From NCBI GenBank assembly GCA_010909165.1, contig MU008151.1:1106090-1170089 (forward strand): a stretch of DNA of 64,000 bases, read 5' to 3'. Of this stretch, positions 51,598 through 61,598 are shown one piece after another. This DNA comes from Anthoceros angustus. Lineage: Eukaryota > Streptophyta > Anthocerotopsida > Anthocerotales > Anthocerotaceae. The notes under the pieces were generated by a model, which saw only the letters and a list, made by a program, of their open reading frames with translations, was not told where the DNA came from and did no database searches. The translations under genes were made by a program, and so were the position numbers. Within the stretch, counting starts at the first letter, position 1. The number at the start of each line of letters is the position of its first letter.

Positions 51598-53332
51598 ATG
51601 GCGGAAGAGCATGAGGCGGAGGATCCGACTCGAGGAGTCGGATTCTTTGTTCCCTTCACCATAGCCGCCGGTAATGGTGACGCTCTTCCTGGGAGACGAC
51701 AGTTGACCTGGGAAACTCCTGATACAGCAAGCAATTACAACTACCTTGGAAGGAGGTTACAGTGTCTTGACAAGACGAAGACGTTTCTTGGTCCAGGCTT
51801 TTTTCCTAGATTCCAAGTACGATGACTACCAACATGTCTTTGTTTTGATGGTGTGTGTCTTCAACCTGTCTACTGACATTGTGGAGGTTTGCGTATTGCA
51901 GGTCTGCCTTCGAAAGGATTTGTTTACGGGATTCCATGGCTTGCAACCTCATCAATATCGTATTGAACGCAACCTCATCAAGTTTTGTGTGATGGTATGG
52001 ATGTGTTTTGGAAAGCAGTGGGGATATCGGAGAGGACACCGGAGACATCGGTGACCATATTGATATTCTGGTGAGGTCATCCAAGAGCAGAGATGAAACT
52101 ATCGAGTTTCTCAAGGAACATGTGGTTGCAAAGCTGAAATCTTTTTGTGCTTCCCCTGAAGGCAGTCCGGGAGTCGAGCTTGTGGAAGGAATTATCAGGA
52201 CAGAGTGTGTCGAAAACCTCACACTCTGTATCTACCGGCATAACCAGTCAGTGCTAACGCAGGATTTGCTCATGTGTGTTTTTGCAGTCCAACAAGACTG
52301 TACAGGGGAGATTTTCTCCTCAATGGATCTGGCCGACTTCAGCTGGTCGTGGCCAGCATGGCCGACTTCAGCTGGTCGTGGCCAGCATGTCTTCAAACCA
52401 TATCCAACATAGATGCAGCTGTAGAGGAAGTCCTGCCTACAGAGAAAGGGGTGCTCGCACAACAAGACGCACCAGTTCAAACGTCTCGGTTTGTCAGTAT
52501 CCGACGTACTATATCCCTCCCTGGAACTAGTCACTCGGAGATGGGGGAGCAACTGTTGCAAACCATCAATCAAGGGATAAGAGATTTGAAGCAAGAGGTG
52601 AAAGCAGTGGGAGTCAAAGTGGATAGAATTGGTGAGACTTTGCAACTTATCCAACATGAGATTAGCGCTATCAAGGCTGGGCAGGAAGCTACTCTACAAT
52701 TCTTGCTTTCTAAGATGGATGAGATTATGAATTTCTCTGCAGAATTAGAAAGCAGTCAGATACCCAGACGTCCCTACATCACCACTGCAGACGTGGGTTT
52801 AGAACATAAATTGATTGCAGGGGTGCGTGTGGGCAAAGCGGCTAAGCTGCACTTCATGTGCGAAAACATCTTTGGGAATCACATCGTGGAGGGCCAAACT
52901 GGATTCGACTTGACATTGGAGGATGCGAAGTGGAGGTGGATCAGGCCCTTAGCAATCAACGGTGCAAAGCTATTTCCCTTCCTGGCCAAGGCTGGCCTAC
53001 ACGCGGCTGCCGGCATTGGGGGTGCGGTTCCCGACCCTTCTACCAGCTTGGATGGAGCGGTTTCTCTCGCTGCGGCCTTTGGGAACTCAGCCCTGTCCCA
53101 TTTAAATCTGGATCTGACAGGACCAGCTGCGAGCCAGAACACTCCCGTGCAAGAGGCATTGATTGCTCTGAAGAATCTGTTGCAGCCGTTGCTGAGGGAT
53201 GAAATGGCCGACAAATTCCAACTGCACAAGGTGCAATATCGGAAACGGCAGGATGGAGGACGAGGAGTGGCATGGGTTTGCGAACGGTGTATGCGGAGGG
53301 GAATTAAGAGACAAGACTATCAGCCGCTCTGA
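51598..53332 (+). pseudogene. ROCO copy C with the Roc domain deleted
   Basis: The plus strand starts ATG with the same MAEEHEAED as copy B, but then passes directly to FFVPFTIAAGNGDALPGRRQ, NYNYLGRRLQCLDKTKTFLG of COR, so about 1.1 kb holding all GTPase motifs is missing in frame at this junction. After several shifts, DHIDILVRSSKS, ETIEFLKEHVVAKLKSF and GVELVEGIIRTECVENLTLC follow. A 29-bp tandem duplication (52331-52388) replaces part of the ACPEASLES region. From about 52400 a 300-codon frame is open to the stop at 53332: coiled coil (GVKVDRIGETLQLIQHEISA), RPYITTADVGLEHKLIAGVR, WRWIRPLAINGAKLFPFLAK, ALKNLLQPLLRDEMADKFQL, CERCMRRGIKRQDYQPL. It gives the best reading of the C-terminal domain. 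Confidence 0.82.
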
Positions 53333-53339
53333 CGGGAGC

Positions 53340-53720
53340 AATTAAAACGTAGTGTGTTGCAGCCTAACTTCGGCATTTGCAGGATTTGGAGTGGCGTTTT
53401 GTTCTTCCCTGAAGGCAGTCCGGGAGTCGAGCTTGTGGAAGGAATTATCAGGACAGAGTGTGTCGAAAACCTCACACTCTGTATCTACCGGCAGTCTCAA
53501 TCAGTTCTAACACAGTTTGATGAAGTGCCTTCTTGAATATCAGAAAAGCTTTCCAGGGCAGATTTCCTCCGGCTTGGATTTTCCTGATTATCAATGGTTC
53601 TGGCCAGCAGGCCTGAAGCCCGTCTTTGAGGAAGCCAGGGACCTCTTAAGTACGTAGTCTCTTTCTGATGCGATGATACGATGTGTTACATAGGGGAATC
53701 AGAACCCTTGAGGAAAGGAC
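53340..53720 (+). repeat. COR fragment and tail block behind copy C
   Basis: FFPEGSPGVELVEGIIRTEC then VENLTLCIYRQSQSVLTQFD repeats the end of COR right after the ROCO stop codon. The rest (GAAGTGCCTTCTTGA..CCAGGGACCT) matches 42690-42900. The same order follows copy D, so this block was duplicated together with the C-terminal part. Confidence 0.65.
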
Positions 53721-53930
53721 GTCAACTTAGACAGGTCTACAACGAGAGGGAAATTTGAAGAGTCCATTTGAATTAAACCTACAGAACCACTGTCTACTTC
53801 TTCTCTTAGACTCGTAGAGCAGGAACTACACCAATGCCCACATTCGCTGCTGTTCCAGCAACATTTCGCATTGACGTTGTGTCATTGAACAGTTCAACGA
53901 ATGACATCGTGCCCTGCACCTTGGAGTAAT
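53721..53930. other. No recognisable gene
   Basis: About 200 bp unique to the right arm. Nothing recognised. Confidence 0.4.
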
Positions 53931-54400
53931 GACTAACACAAATTTGATCTGTGCATCTGTAGATTTTAGTGGTACGAACGTCTTGGGAAGAACAGCCAAC
54001 CGAGCTGGGACAAGCTGCCAAGACTTGGAAATGGCGAAACTTTCTGGTGCAGGTCCTTACTCCTTCAGGTAGTCGGTCTTACAGGCAGCAATTGTTCACT
54101 ACTCATGGTAAGACTTGCCCTGCCAAGGTTTGCAAGTTACTGATGCCATCGTGTGTCCGGAACGCACTTGGTGAAAATACTGGTGTCACATGTACTGCCA
54201 GGATAGCAGGATATGCCCAGCAGGGGCATGGGTTCTGAAGCCTTTGTCTCTATGGTGCGATAAAGGTTAGGCATGGATGTGCGCCTCCTGCACAGGAGGC
54301 ACCAGAACGCTGGAGAAGGATGCAACTTCATGCGCAGACTAGAGAGCAATCAACGTGTTTGTGGCCAGCACTGGTAAAGGACATGGTATGGTAAAGAGTA
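53931..54400 (+). pseudogene. PPR fragment, right arm set 1
   Basis: Plus frame 53969-54238: LQVLTPSG..YRQQLF-type leader, SCVRNALGENTGVTCTARIA, GYAQQGHG, then in other frames SLCLYGAIKVRHGC and MQLHAQTREQSTCLWPAL: a P motif with the start of an L motif. Same piece as at 29.4, 45.2, 46.0 and 55.8 kb. Confidence 0.65.
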
Positions 54401-54466
54401 TGCTATGTAGCACTGATCGCAGCAAACCTATGAGTTCGTTACACGGCATGTTCTCGATTGCGTTTC

Positions 54467-54890
54467 TCAGCCAGTTGTGGGACATGGAGCTATTGCAGTT
54501 ATAGATGGTTCCGGTACCGCTGGCATGTTTCGTGCTTCAGGCCTCGTAGATCGTTTGAATTGATAAATTGTCAAGTGTGCAGAGAAACGACAGACCTGCA
54601 AGTTCACAGGTTTTGAAATTGGGGTGTTAGGAAGCTGGAGGTTATATTCATAGTGGATCTCCTGCTCCTGCAATTGGGATTTTGCAGCTGGACTCTGAGG
54701 CCTTCTTTCCCAGGCTTTAGGAAATCCTGCTGTCAGGAGAGATCATGGTTCTCCACAATCTCTGGCAGGTCACTCAAGTTTGCTTTAGACATGTCCAAAG
54801 GGTAACCAATACGCATGGAGGCACGGACTTGTGAAAGCAGTGCGTCCAAGGTGAGAAACCGATTGCAAATCACCTCTTCAATGTCCACTG
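54467..54890 (-). pseudogene. Unidentified conserved coding block, right arm set 1
   Basis: Minus frame 54673-54467 keeps YEYNLQLPNTPISKPVNLQV, FSAHLTIYQFKRSTRPEARN and the stop after CPTTG. The upstream part (DALLSQVRASMRIGYPLDMS-like, 54850-54730) is in a shifted frame. Confidence 0.45.
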
Positions 54891-55560
54891 GCTCACTCGG
54901 CTGCAAGAGACATTGCCTGAAGAGACATCGTCATCTGGATGCACTGATGGCAGGCTACCCGCCATGAAGGAGACAGTAAAGTGGACTTTGAGTTGGTCCA
55001 GAGAATGAAACAGGATGGCTTGCAACCAGACGGTATCGCATTCCTCAGTGTACTGACTGTCTGCTGTTGTACAGGACTTGTGAACGAGGGGCGGAAGCCT
55101 TTGAGGCAATGAGCAGACTCCACGGCATAGTTCCCACAGAAAACCACTTCTGGGCCGCATGACGAGTGGATGAGGCAATATGTTTAGTAAGGAGAAAGCC
55201 TTTTCTGTCCAATGCTGCAGTTTGGCACACACTGTTGGGTGCTTGTCGAAAACGGAGCAACGTCGAAGTAGGACTCCATGCTTTCAATGAAGCAATGAAG
55301 CTAGGCAAGAAAGACGCTGCAGCATACATATTGATGTCGAACATATACACCAGTACCCAGATGCAGGATCGGGTACAGACCACTAGAAAAATTAAGGCAT
55401 GGAAGCGGCCAGGTCAGAGCTGATGGACTGATGAGGAAGGACTGGTGCATAGTCGCTTGATTGGGGATGAGAAGCATCCACAACGTCAGGCAAGCCTAGA
55501 TGAAGGGCTGTCAAGTGTTTTCCAAAACGAGCCACTGAGCAAGTAGAACCTAGAGACTAG
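54891..55560 (+). pseudogene. PPR fragment with E domain
   Basis: On the plus strand the pre-E words (VDFELVQRMKQDGLQPDGIA, LTVCCCTGLVNEGR) are followed by the E region: AVWHTLLGACRKRSNVEVGL, HAFNEAMKLGKKDAAAYILM, SNIYTSTQMQDRVQTTRKIK AWKRPGQS (55225-55423) and LVHSRLIGDEKHPQ (about 55440-55480). E domains occur at the end of PLS-class PPR proteins, mostly RNA editing or splicing factors of organelles. A stop replaces the Trp after GQS. This is the only E domain in the window; all other PPR copies are cut before it. Confidence 0.8.
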
Positions 55561-55740
55561 GTGCTGGGAAGTGCAGGGAAGTGGACTAGGTGCTGGGAGG
55601 AGGAGCAGAAGGAATTCCTAAGACGTCCTACCAAGTCCGGCAAGCAATCCTGATCTAGTCTTGAAGACTTTACAAACGAGCTCAACGTGCGAAGTGAAGC
55701 CCAAAGCAGGATCCTCCAGAGTGAGCATGCATCAGTGGCC
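55561..55740. other. No recognisable gene
   Basis: Contains a short direct repeat GGAAGTG.AC..AGGTGCTGGGA (55560-55600). Nothing else seen. Confidence 0.4.
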
Positions 55741-56240
55741 AGGAATGACATCGTGCCCTGCACCTTGGAGTAATGACTAACACAAATTCGATCTGTGCAT
55801 CTGTAGATTTTAGGGGTACCAACGTCTTGGGAAGAACAGCCAACCCGAGCTGGGACAAGCTGCCAAGACTTGGAAAAGGCGAAACTTTCTGATGCAGGTC
55901 CTTACTCCTTCAGGTAGTCGGTCTTACAGGCAGCAATTGTTCACTACTCATGGTAAGACTTGCCTTGCCAAGGTTTGCAAGTTACTGATGCCATCGTGTG
56001 TCCGGAACGCACTTGGTGAAAATACAGGTGTCACATGTACTGCCAGGATAGCAGGATATGCCCAGGGGCATGGGCTCACGAACCTTTGTCTCTATGGTGC
56101 GATAAAGGTTAGGCATGGATGTGCGCGCCTCCTGCAAAGGAAGGCACCATAAATCTGGAGAAGGGGATGCAACTTCATGCGCAGACTAGAGAGCAATCAA
56201 CGTGTTTGTGGCCAGCACTGGTAAAGGAGATGGTATGCTA
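55741..56240 (+). pseudogene. PPR fragment, right arm set 2
   Basis: Inverted match of 45240-45725. Plus frame 55892-56152: SYRQQLFTTHGKTCLAKVCK, SCVRNALGENTGVTCTARIA, GYAQGHG, CLYGAIKVRHGCARL. One PPR unit with its leader, broken by small gaps. Confidence 0.65.
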
Positions 56241-56312
56241 GAGACATATTATGTAGCACTGTTTGCAGCAAACCTATGAGTTCGTTACACTGCATGTTCT
56301 CGATTGCGTTTC

Positions 56313-56700
56313 TCAGCCAGTTGTGGGATATGGAGCTATTGCAGTTATAGATAGTTCCGGTACCGGTGACATGTTTCGTGCTTCAGGCCTCGTAGATCGT
56401 TTGAATTGATAAACTGTCAAATGTGCAGAGAAACGACATACCTGCAAGTTCACAGGTTGTGAAATTGGGGTGCTAGCAAGCTGGAGGTTATATTCATAGT
56501 GGACCTCCTGCTCCTGCAATTGGGATTTTGCAGCTGGACTCTGGAAGCCTTCTTTCCCAGGCTTTAGAAAATCCTCTCCCGACATGGTTCTCCACAATCT
56601 CTGGCAGTTCACTCAAGTTTGCTTTAGACATGTCCAAAGGGTAACCAATACACATGGAGGCACGGACTTGTGAAAGCAGTGCGTCCAAGGTGAGAAACCG
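56313..56700 (-). pseudogene. Unidentified conserved coding block, right arm set 2
   Basis: Minus frames 56688-56494 and 56612-56313: DALLSQVRASMCIGYPLDMS, KANLSELPEIVENH, and VHYEYNLQLASTPISQPVNL with the stop after YPTTG. Inverted partner of 44783-45163. Confidence 0.45.
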
Positions 56701-56734
56701 ATTGCAAATGACCTCTTAAATGTCCACTGGCTCA

Positions 56735-57033
56735 CTCGGCTAGCAAGAGACATTGGCTGAAGAGACATCCGTCATCTGGATGCACTGATTGCAGGCTACA
56801 CCCGCCATGAAGGAGACAGTAAAGTGGACTTTGAGTTGGTCCAGAGAATGAAACAGGATGGCTTGCAACCAGACGGTATCGCATTCCTCAGTGTACTGAC
56901 TGTCTGCTGTTGTACAGGACTTGTGAACGAGGGGCGAGAGCCTCTTGAGGCAATGAGCAGACTCTACGGCATAGTTCCCACAGAAAACCACTTCTGGGCC
57001 GCGCATGACGAGTGGATGAGGCAATATGTTTAG
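56735..57033 (+). pseudogene. PPR fragment (last P motif, pre-E), right arm
   Basis: Plus frame 56824-57033: VQRMKQDGLQPDGIAFLSVL, TVCCCTGLVNEGREPLEAMS, YGIVPTENHFWAAHDEWMRQ. Inverted partner of 44431-44765. It runs into a stop at YV, then joins the caspase-like fragment. Confidence 0.75.
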
Positions 57034-57440
57034 TAAGCCCCTGAAACTGAGCCCCGATGTATCCTCTCTGATGTATACTCTTCTGCCTGGACAGGATAGA
57101 TTTGTGGTTGGTGAAAGTTCCAGAGATGTAGAGAGCTTCCTCTTGACTGCAGCAATAGGGTTCCGTACTTGTCAAGAGATGCAGGGTCCGAGCTGCCGCA
57201 CGGGTATTGGATGGAGAAAGCGATCTCGAAAGCAATAATGACAAACACCTTTGGCTTGTTTGCCAGAGATGTAACTGTTTCCACTGATAAGGTTCGACCC
57301 CTGCTTTCTGTGAGTGACTGTCTCGTCGCTTTCTCAACCAGTCATGGGAGAACTATGTTTCAGAGATGCCGAGAAAGGCACAAAATTTATCCTCGCTTTG
57401 GTGGAAGCCATCATTGAGGGCTCTCCAACCGAAGAGATGT
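57034..57440 (+). pseudogene. Caspase-like fragment, right arm, Cys box deleted
   Basis: The plus strand reads DVSSLMYTLLPGQDRFVVGE, SSRDVESFLLTAAIG, then LSRDAGSELPHGYWMEKAIS, KAIMTNTFGLFARDVTVSTD, then jumps (KVRPLLSVSDCLVAF) to PVMGELCFRDAEKGTKFILA, LVEAIIEGSPTEEM. The stretch containing the Cys box, present at 44.1 and 23.5 kb, is missing. It is followed directly by a PPR fragment. Confidence 0.6.
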
Positions 57441-57960
57441 CAGGAAGGCATGGTTGTACCCGATTCCGTGACTTTGTGTGGCTCTTGCTGGCATGTGAAA
57501 ATGTGGCATCCTTGGGTGTGGGAAGACAGCCACACAGGCAGATTGTAGGACAGCGGCTCAAAGCTCATGTGTTTGTAGCTGGCAGTTTGATTCACATGTA
57601 TGGGAAGTCCAGCAGCACGGTTGATGCACAGCAGGTGTTTGACGCATTGCCTGAAAGAGACACTGTCATCGGAAAGCACTGACTGCAGGCTGCACCTGTG
57701 AATTCAGCACACCAAAGAGTGGTTTTTCGAGTTGTTCTAGAGAATGAAACAGGAAGGCATGTAACGAGATGGTGTCGCATTACTTTTATACTGACAGTGT
57801 GCACAGTCAACTCAACTTCCACTTTCTTTAGCGTAGTGTTGCTGGCCAAAGCCAGCCCAATCATCTCCGGAGGACACAACACAACAGTTTCTGTTCCATC
57901 ACTGTTTCTGTTTCCAGTTCTCACAGCCTCCGGACCAAGGATCAGTCAAGGAGTGTAAGA
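57441..57960 (+). pseudogene. PPR fragment joined to caspase-like p10
   Basis: Plus frame 57314-57682: VWLLLACENVASLGVGRQPH, RQIVGQRLKAHVFVAGSLIH, MYGKSSSTVDAQQVFDALPE, RDTVIGKH and a stop: L and S motifs with one open frame across the join from the p10 words. From 57683 the decayed continuation LQAAPVNSAHQRVVFRVVLE follows (also at 28.2 kb). Confidence 0.75.
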
Positions 57961-58124
57961 ACGCAACGCAGCGAACAGCACAGATTACTCCGCTGAATCA
58001 TCGTCCAAGCTATGTGCAAGAACGTCGGACCACGTCAAACCTATACCCGCCTTTTTGTCACGATGTACTCCATCTCTGTAGGCCAATTCCATTATCCACA
58101 ACCACCACGCACATGACGATTGAG

Positions 58125-59730
58125 TTTTTTGTGGTGGAAGCCCAGCCTGTACATATAGAGTTTGGACTTGTCATTCCAACTGTCTTTCTCGATGCAGTTC
58201 ACAGAAGCCTGCAGAATCGTGCATGGGTGAAGGAAGGATTGAAGCAGTCTAATCGTATGGGTGAAGAAAGGGTAGAAGCAGTCTATTCGTGTGGCTGAAG
58301 CAAGCGGGCCTTCCACGAAAGGACGAATTCGGGCTACATGTTGCCTGAATTCCGTACACATTTCCTCACCACCACGACTGATGTCCAGTTTAGATAGATT
58401 CCTATGCTATGCGAAGACGAAGAGCATCCGTACAGAGAGCACAGTGCCTATTCGATCCCAGACATCGGCTGAAGCGAGCCAGTTCCCACTGCCTCCGGAT
58501 CAAGGAAGCCCGACCCCTTGTCCACAAGCTCCCAAAGCTGATCCCCACCTGGACAACTACCATCAATTGTGTAGCCTAAATATTTCTTGTCGGTTCATGA
58601 ATTTTCGTTACAGCCGAGGGGAGCATTGAGCATCCACTCACTCTGAAGTGAGGTGGAAAACTTTGTCAATGAAGGTAGTAAAGTGACAAGCCTGCAAAAC
58701 CTCGCAGTCCAATAAACCTTCCAGCGCTTGGCAGGAAGTACAGTACAAATTTCCAGAACTCAGCGTCTAGTACAGTCCTACGCTCGGCCAACTGAGCTAA
58801 AGTCGGATGTGTGTATGAGCCTGTGGACGTGCCAGTCCTTTGCAGTTATTCAATTCGCATTCAAACATCCTGCAACATTGCAACACCGACAATGTTGCAG
58901 CAACGAGAATCCATTCATGAGAAAGAATGCAGTTATGCCCTTACCTTGCAACCACCAGCATACGTGCAAGCCTGCTATACTTCAGTCACGAATTCTTGCC
59001 AAACGTCTCATATCCAGGCAAAGATAGTCCCATGTGCTAGAAATCCTGAAAAAGAACGGTAGTAGAATGTCGGTTGATGGATCAGCAACGTCCCAAATTT
59101 GCTGGATTATGCAACCCGTCGCAGAGATGGCCATGGACATGGGTAGAGTCATCAAGTCAAGTCTTCTACCGCTCAACTACAGTCCTCAACCAGCTTTGTA
59201 GGATGCCGCACTTAGCACAATGGATGTAAAGCTTCGAGAGTCTGAGTTAGGGACCCCAGGAGCAAGCACCACTTTCGGATTTTGACTTGCCTGACCAGCA
59301 GAGTGGAGTTGGGTGTGAGGCGGCGGACTCAGATGACACCGAGCCTTCGTTGCACAAAAACTCTGCACCCGATGGGCGTGTGAACTCCCAGACTCTGCAC
59401 TCACAGCTCACTAGTCACTGAATGACGAAGAGGTATGATTCCCAGCTAGGGCAGAGCTGGGAGGGATCTTCCAGTCTCATCAGCATGCATGAATGGCCAG
59501 TAACGACATCATGCCCTGCTCCCTGCATTGTTGCCTGCTTGCAAGCTGCAAGGAATGGTGGATTCTGCATGAGATGGTGAGGCATATGCCAGTGTCCACT
59601 GGATTAGGGTGTTGCAGGTGGTTGCAGCCAGGTTGTCAAGGTTCCGATTCGCATTAGCATATGCTACCTTGGTGAGCACGTCTTGTGAGCAACTGCACCG
59701 CATCGGCTTGCTCATCACCTGGCTGCAACA
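58125..59730. repeat. Right arm middle part, no gene recognised
   Basis: Inverted match of 40660-42190. Frames FYPFFTHTIRLLQSFLHPCT (minus, 58361-58092) and SNENPFMRKNAVMPLPCNHQ (plus, 58728-59027) persist in both arms. No known family. Confidence 0.5.
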
Positions 59731-59734
59731 GGCG

Positions 59735-60080
59735 GGTTGAGGATGATGACATCTACCATTGCGTAGATGCGAAGCAAACGATGTTCCTCGAGTCCCCAGC
59801 TTCTCCGAAGTGGAACCCAAGCTGCGTAGGGTAAAGTATGTACTTCATTAGGTTCAGGACACGGCATCACCTAGAACCTGATTTGCTGCCTTCAGTCGAG
59901 GAGACGAGAGACCTGATGACGTCTAGCACTGCGTAGATGCGAAGCGAACGATGATCCTTAAGTCCGCAGCTTCTCCGAAGTGGAAATCAAGCCTTCTTAG
60001 GGTAAAGTTGTACTTCAGTAGGTTCAGGACACGGCATGGCCTAGCACCTAATTCGCTGCCTTGAGTCGAGGAGACGACTC
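59735..60080. repeat. Imperfect tandem duplication of about 175 bp
   Basis: Two units (about 59735-59905 and 59915-60080) share GCGTAGATGCGAAGC.AACGAT, CTTCTCCGAAGTGGAA, AGGGTAAAGT and TTCAGGACACGGCAT.. before TCGAGGAGACGA. The left arm has one unit. Confidence 0.7.
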
Positions 60081-60179
60081 TCCTTTTCCTGAGTTGGTCC
60101 AGCCCTTTGCCTGCAGGGATTCCAGAAACAGAACAGAGATGGATGGAGGAAGTCCGGTGCGAAGCCAGTCTTATCCCGT

Positions 60180-60480
60180 TCGGGGCGTGGACGCGTTCGC
60201 CACAGAGACCACCTTTTGCCTCTCTTCTCTGAGAAGCACAGTGTAGCATGGCGGACGAGGCGAAGGGCTGGCGGGCTCTGCCGGCTCGGCGGCGGCGGCT
60301 GCTGGACTGCCTGGCCCGGAATGATTTGGGCAGTCTACCCCGACGTGAAGACGATGAACGGTTTTGTGCGTGTTGCTGTCTTCCTACACACAAGGCTGCC
60401 ACATTTTCACATGCAGGCAAGAGCACACAAATGTCACGGAATTGGGTACAACCAAGCCTTCCTGACATCCTTCTGTTCGA
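60180..60480 (+). pseudogene. First-exon-like frame MADEAKGW with opposed PPR fragment
   Basis: ATG 60248 after GCACAGTGTAGC starts MADEAKGWRALPARRRRLLD, CLARNDLGSLPRREDDE. Around 60370 the sequence turns into a reverse PPR fragment (minus: DICVLLPACENVAALCVGRQ). Inverted partner of 40080-40309. No domain recognised. An N-terminal exon of an unknown gene is possible. Confidence 0.4.
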
Positions 60481-60579
60481 AAACCTCGAGACAATCGCTG
60501 ATAGCATGCAGGGGTCGAACCTCCCCAGCCCTCTTGCTGACGACTTGGCCTCCCTCAACGTTTGAGCCCTTGGCTTCCC

Positions 60580-60770
60580 CCTCGTGACAACGTCGTCGGC
60601 ACCTCCACAAAGCCACGTCAGTTCTGGCAAACAAGCCAAAGATGTTTGTCGTTAATATTTTCGGAATTACTTTCTTCATAATCTCACTTTCTTCATAATC
60701 TCCCTTTCATCATAATCACTTTCTTCATACACTACCGCGCAGCAGCTCGAATCCTGCCATCTCATGACAC
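60580..60770 (-). pseudogene. Short caspase-like upstream words beyond right arm
   Basis: Minus strand reads GFELLRGSV, then KKVIPKILTTNIFGLFAR, comparable to GFELPHIEKAISKAMMTNAF then GLFAR at 31.5 kb. The Cys box is not present. The TTCTTCATAATCTCAC repeat lies inside. Confidence 0.45.
60671..60732. repeat. Short tandem repeat TTTCTTCATAATC(T)CAC
   Basis: Four imperfect units of about 16-18 bp. Confidence 0.8.
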
Positions 60771-60822
60771 GTACTATGGAATACCGATCTCGTCCGGAAG
60801 CCCTTTAGGGTTTTTTTCGATG

Positions 60823-60864
60823 GTGACACCAGAAGTTTTCCGGCGGGAAAACTTCTTGTGTCAC
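60823..60864. repeat. Near-perfect inverted repeat (hairpin)
   Basis: Arms GTGACACCAGAAGTTTTCC and GGAAAACTTCTTGTGTCAC around GGCG: 19-bp arms with one mismatch and a 4-base loop. No flanking target duplication was recognised. It may be a cruciform-forming site, the core of a small foldback element or chance survival of a palindromic rearrangement. Confidence 0.85.
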
Positions 60865-60994
60865 ACACTTGATGACATCGGCCGTCGGCGCCTGCCCCTC
60901 GTGTCCCGATCTCGTCACTAAGCCTGTGGTGTCTGTGTGAAGAATCTTTTGTGGTTGTGACACACAATGTTTTCTTTTTTAGGGCTGTCAGGGC

Positions 60995-61450
60995 ATGGGC
61001 CATCGCACATCCATTCGCATGACCCCATTTGCCCGCTGCCATATAAGGAACCACAAGACGCCTTTATGGGAGATAGCGTGGAGGAGCCATCCGCTGACCG
61101 CCATCGCCTTCGCAGCCATACAGCCCTTGTGGTCGATAGCTGAGGCGCCATACGCCTCACGCCGGCTATCGCAGCCATCCAAAGGTGCGACAGTGCCATA
61201 CCATACAGCCTCGCGCGATCAAGACACCATCTTCACACAACCAGCCTTTACATTCGACCACAACAAAGCCACCACTGGGCTCACGTCTCAAAAGGCCAGA
61301 ACAAAGAAATCCACATGGTCAGCGCTCCCAGGTCATGGTGAGCGCACAAAACACTTTTCTGCAGCCTACACCCAGCTCACTTCCGGAAGGGCCGCAAATC
61401 TAGGCCACACGCCCCTCACGCCTAGTGCACCACAGCCCGCAGCAGGGTGA
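60995..61450 (+). CDS. Unidentified 151-codon frame
   Basis: Open plus frame from ATG 60995 to TGA 61450, single copy in the window. Residues 1-80 are rich in Ala, His, Arg, and the rest in Thr, Ser, Pro and Lys. No signal peptide or domain recognised. It may be chance in GC-rich DNA, or part of an LTR element given the retrotransposon tail to its right. Confidence 0.2.
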   Translation: MGHRTSIRMTPFARCHIRNHKTPLWEIAWRSHPLTAIAFAAIQPLWSIAEAPYASRRLSQPSKGATVPYHTASRDQDTIFTQPAFTFDHNKATTGLTSQKARTKKSTWSALPGHGERTKHFSAAYTQLTSGRAANLGHTPLTPSAPQPAAG

Positions 61451-61598
61451 TGCAAAGGGGCCCTGATAAGGATGTGAAGATTGTGAGCCTAGGCTCGCGG
61501 CGCAGTGCTCCTATCTGTATCGATGCAAGCATACCGGCGTCATGAAATGATCAGAAAGTGCGAGAGCTGCCCCTCGGTCATGTTGTAAGCCGCTACAG

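Larger units (their letters stand above)
51509..60593. repeat. Right arm of the large inverted duplication
   Basis: Inverted partner of 40031-49905. Starts inside with CCACTGGGATCTGGCAGTTCGCCGAGCT next to the ROCO start codon and ends outside with GCTTCCCCCTCGTGACAACG. It has its own losses (the Roc domain of copy C) and gains (53.9-55.6 kb PPR set, 57.3-58.0 kb caspase-PPR join). Confidence 0.85.

Noticed and set aside
22000-60600. Helitron capture of the gene pieces
   Set aside because: The mosaic of captured fragments suggests it, but I found no convincing TC...hairpin-CTRR ends around any block, so I do not annotate one.
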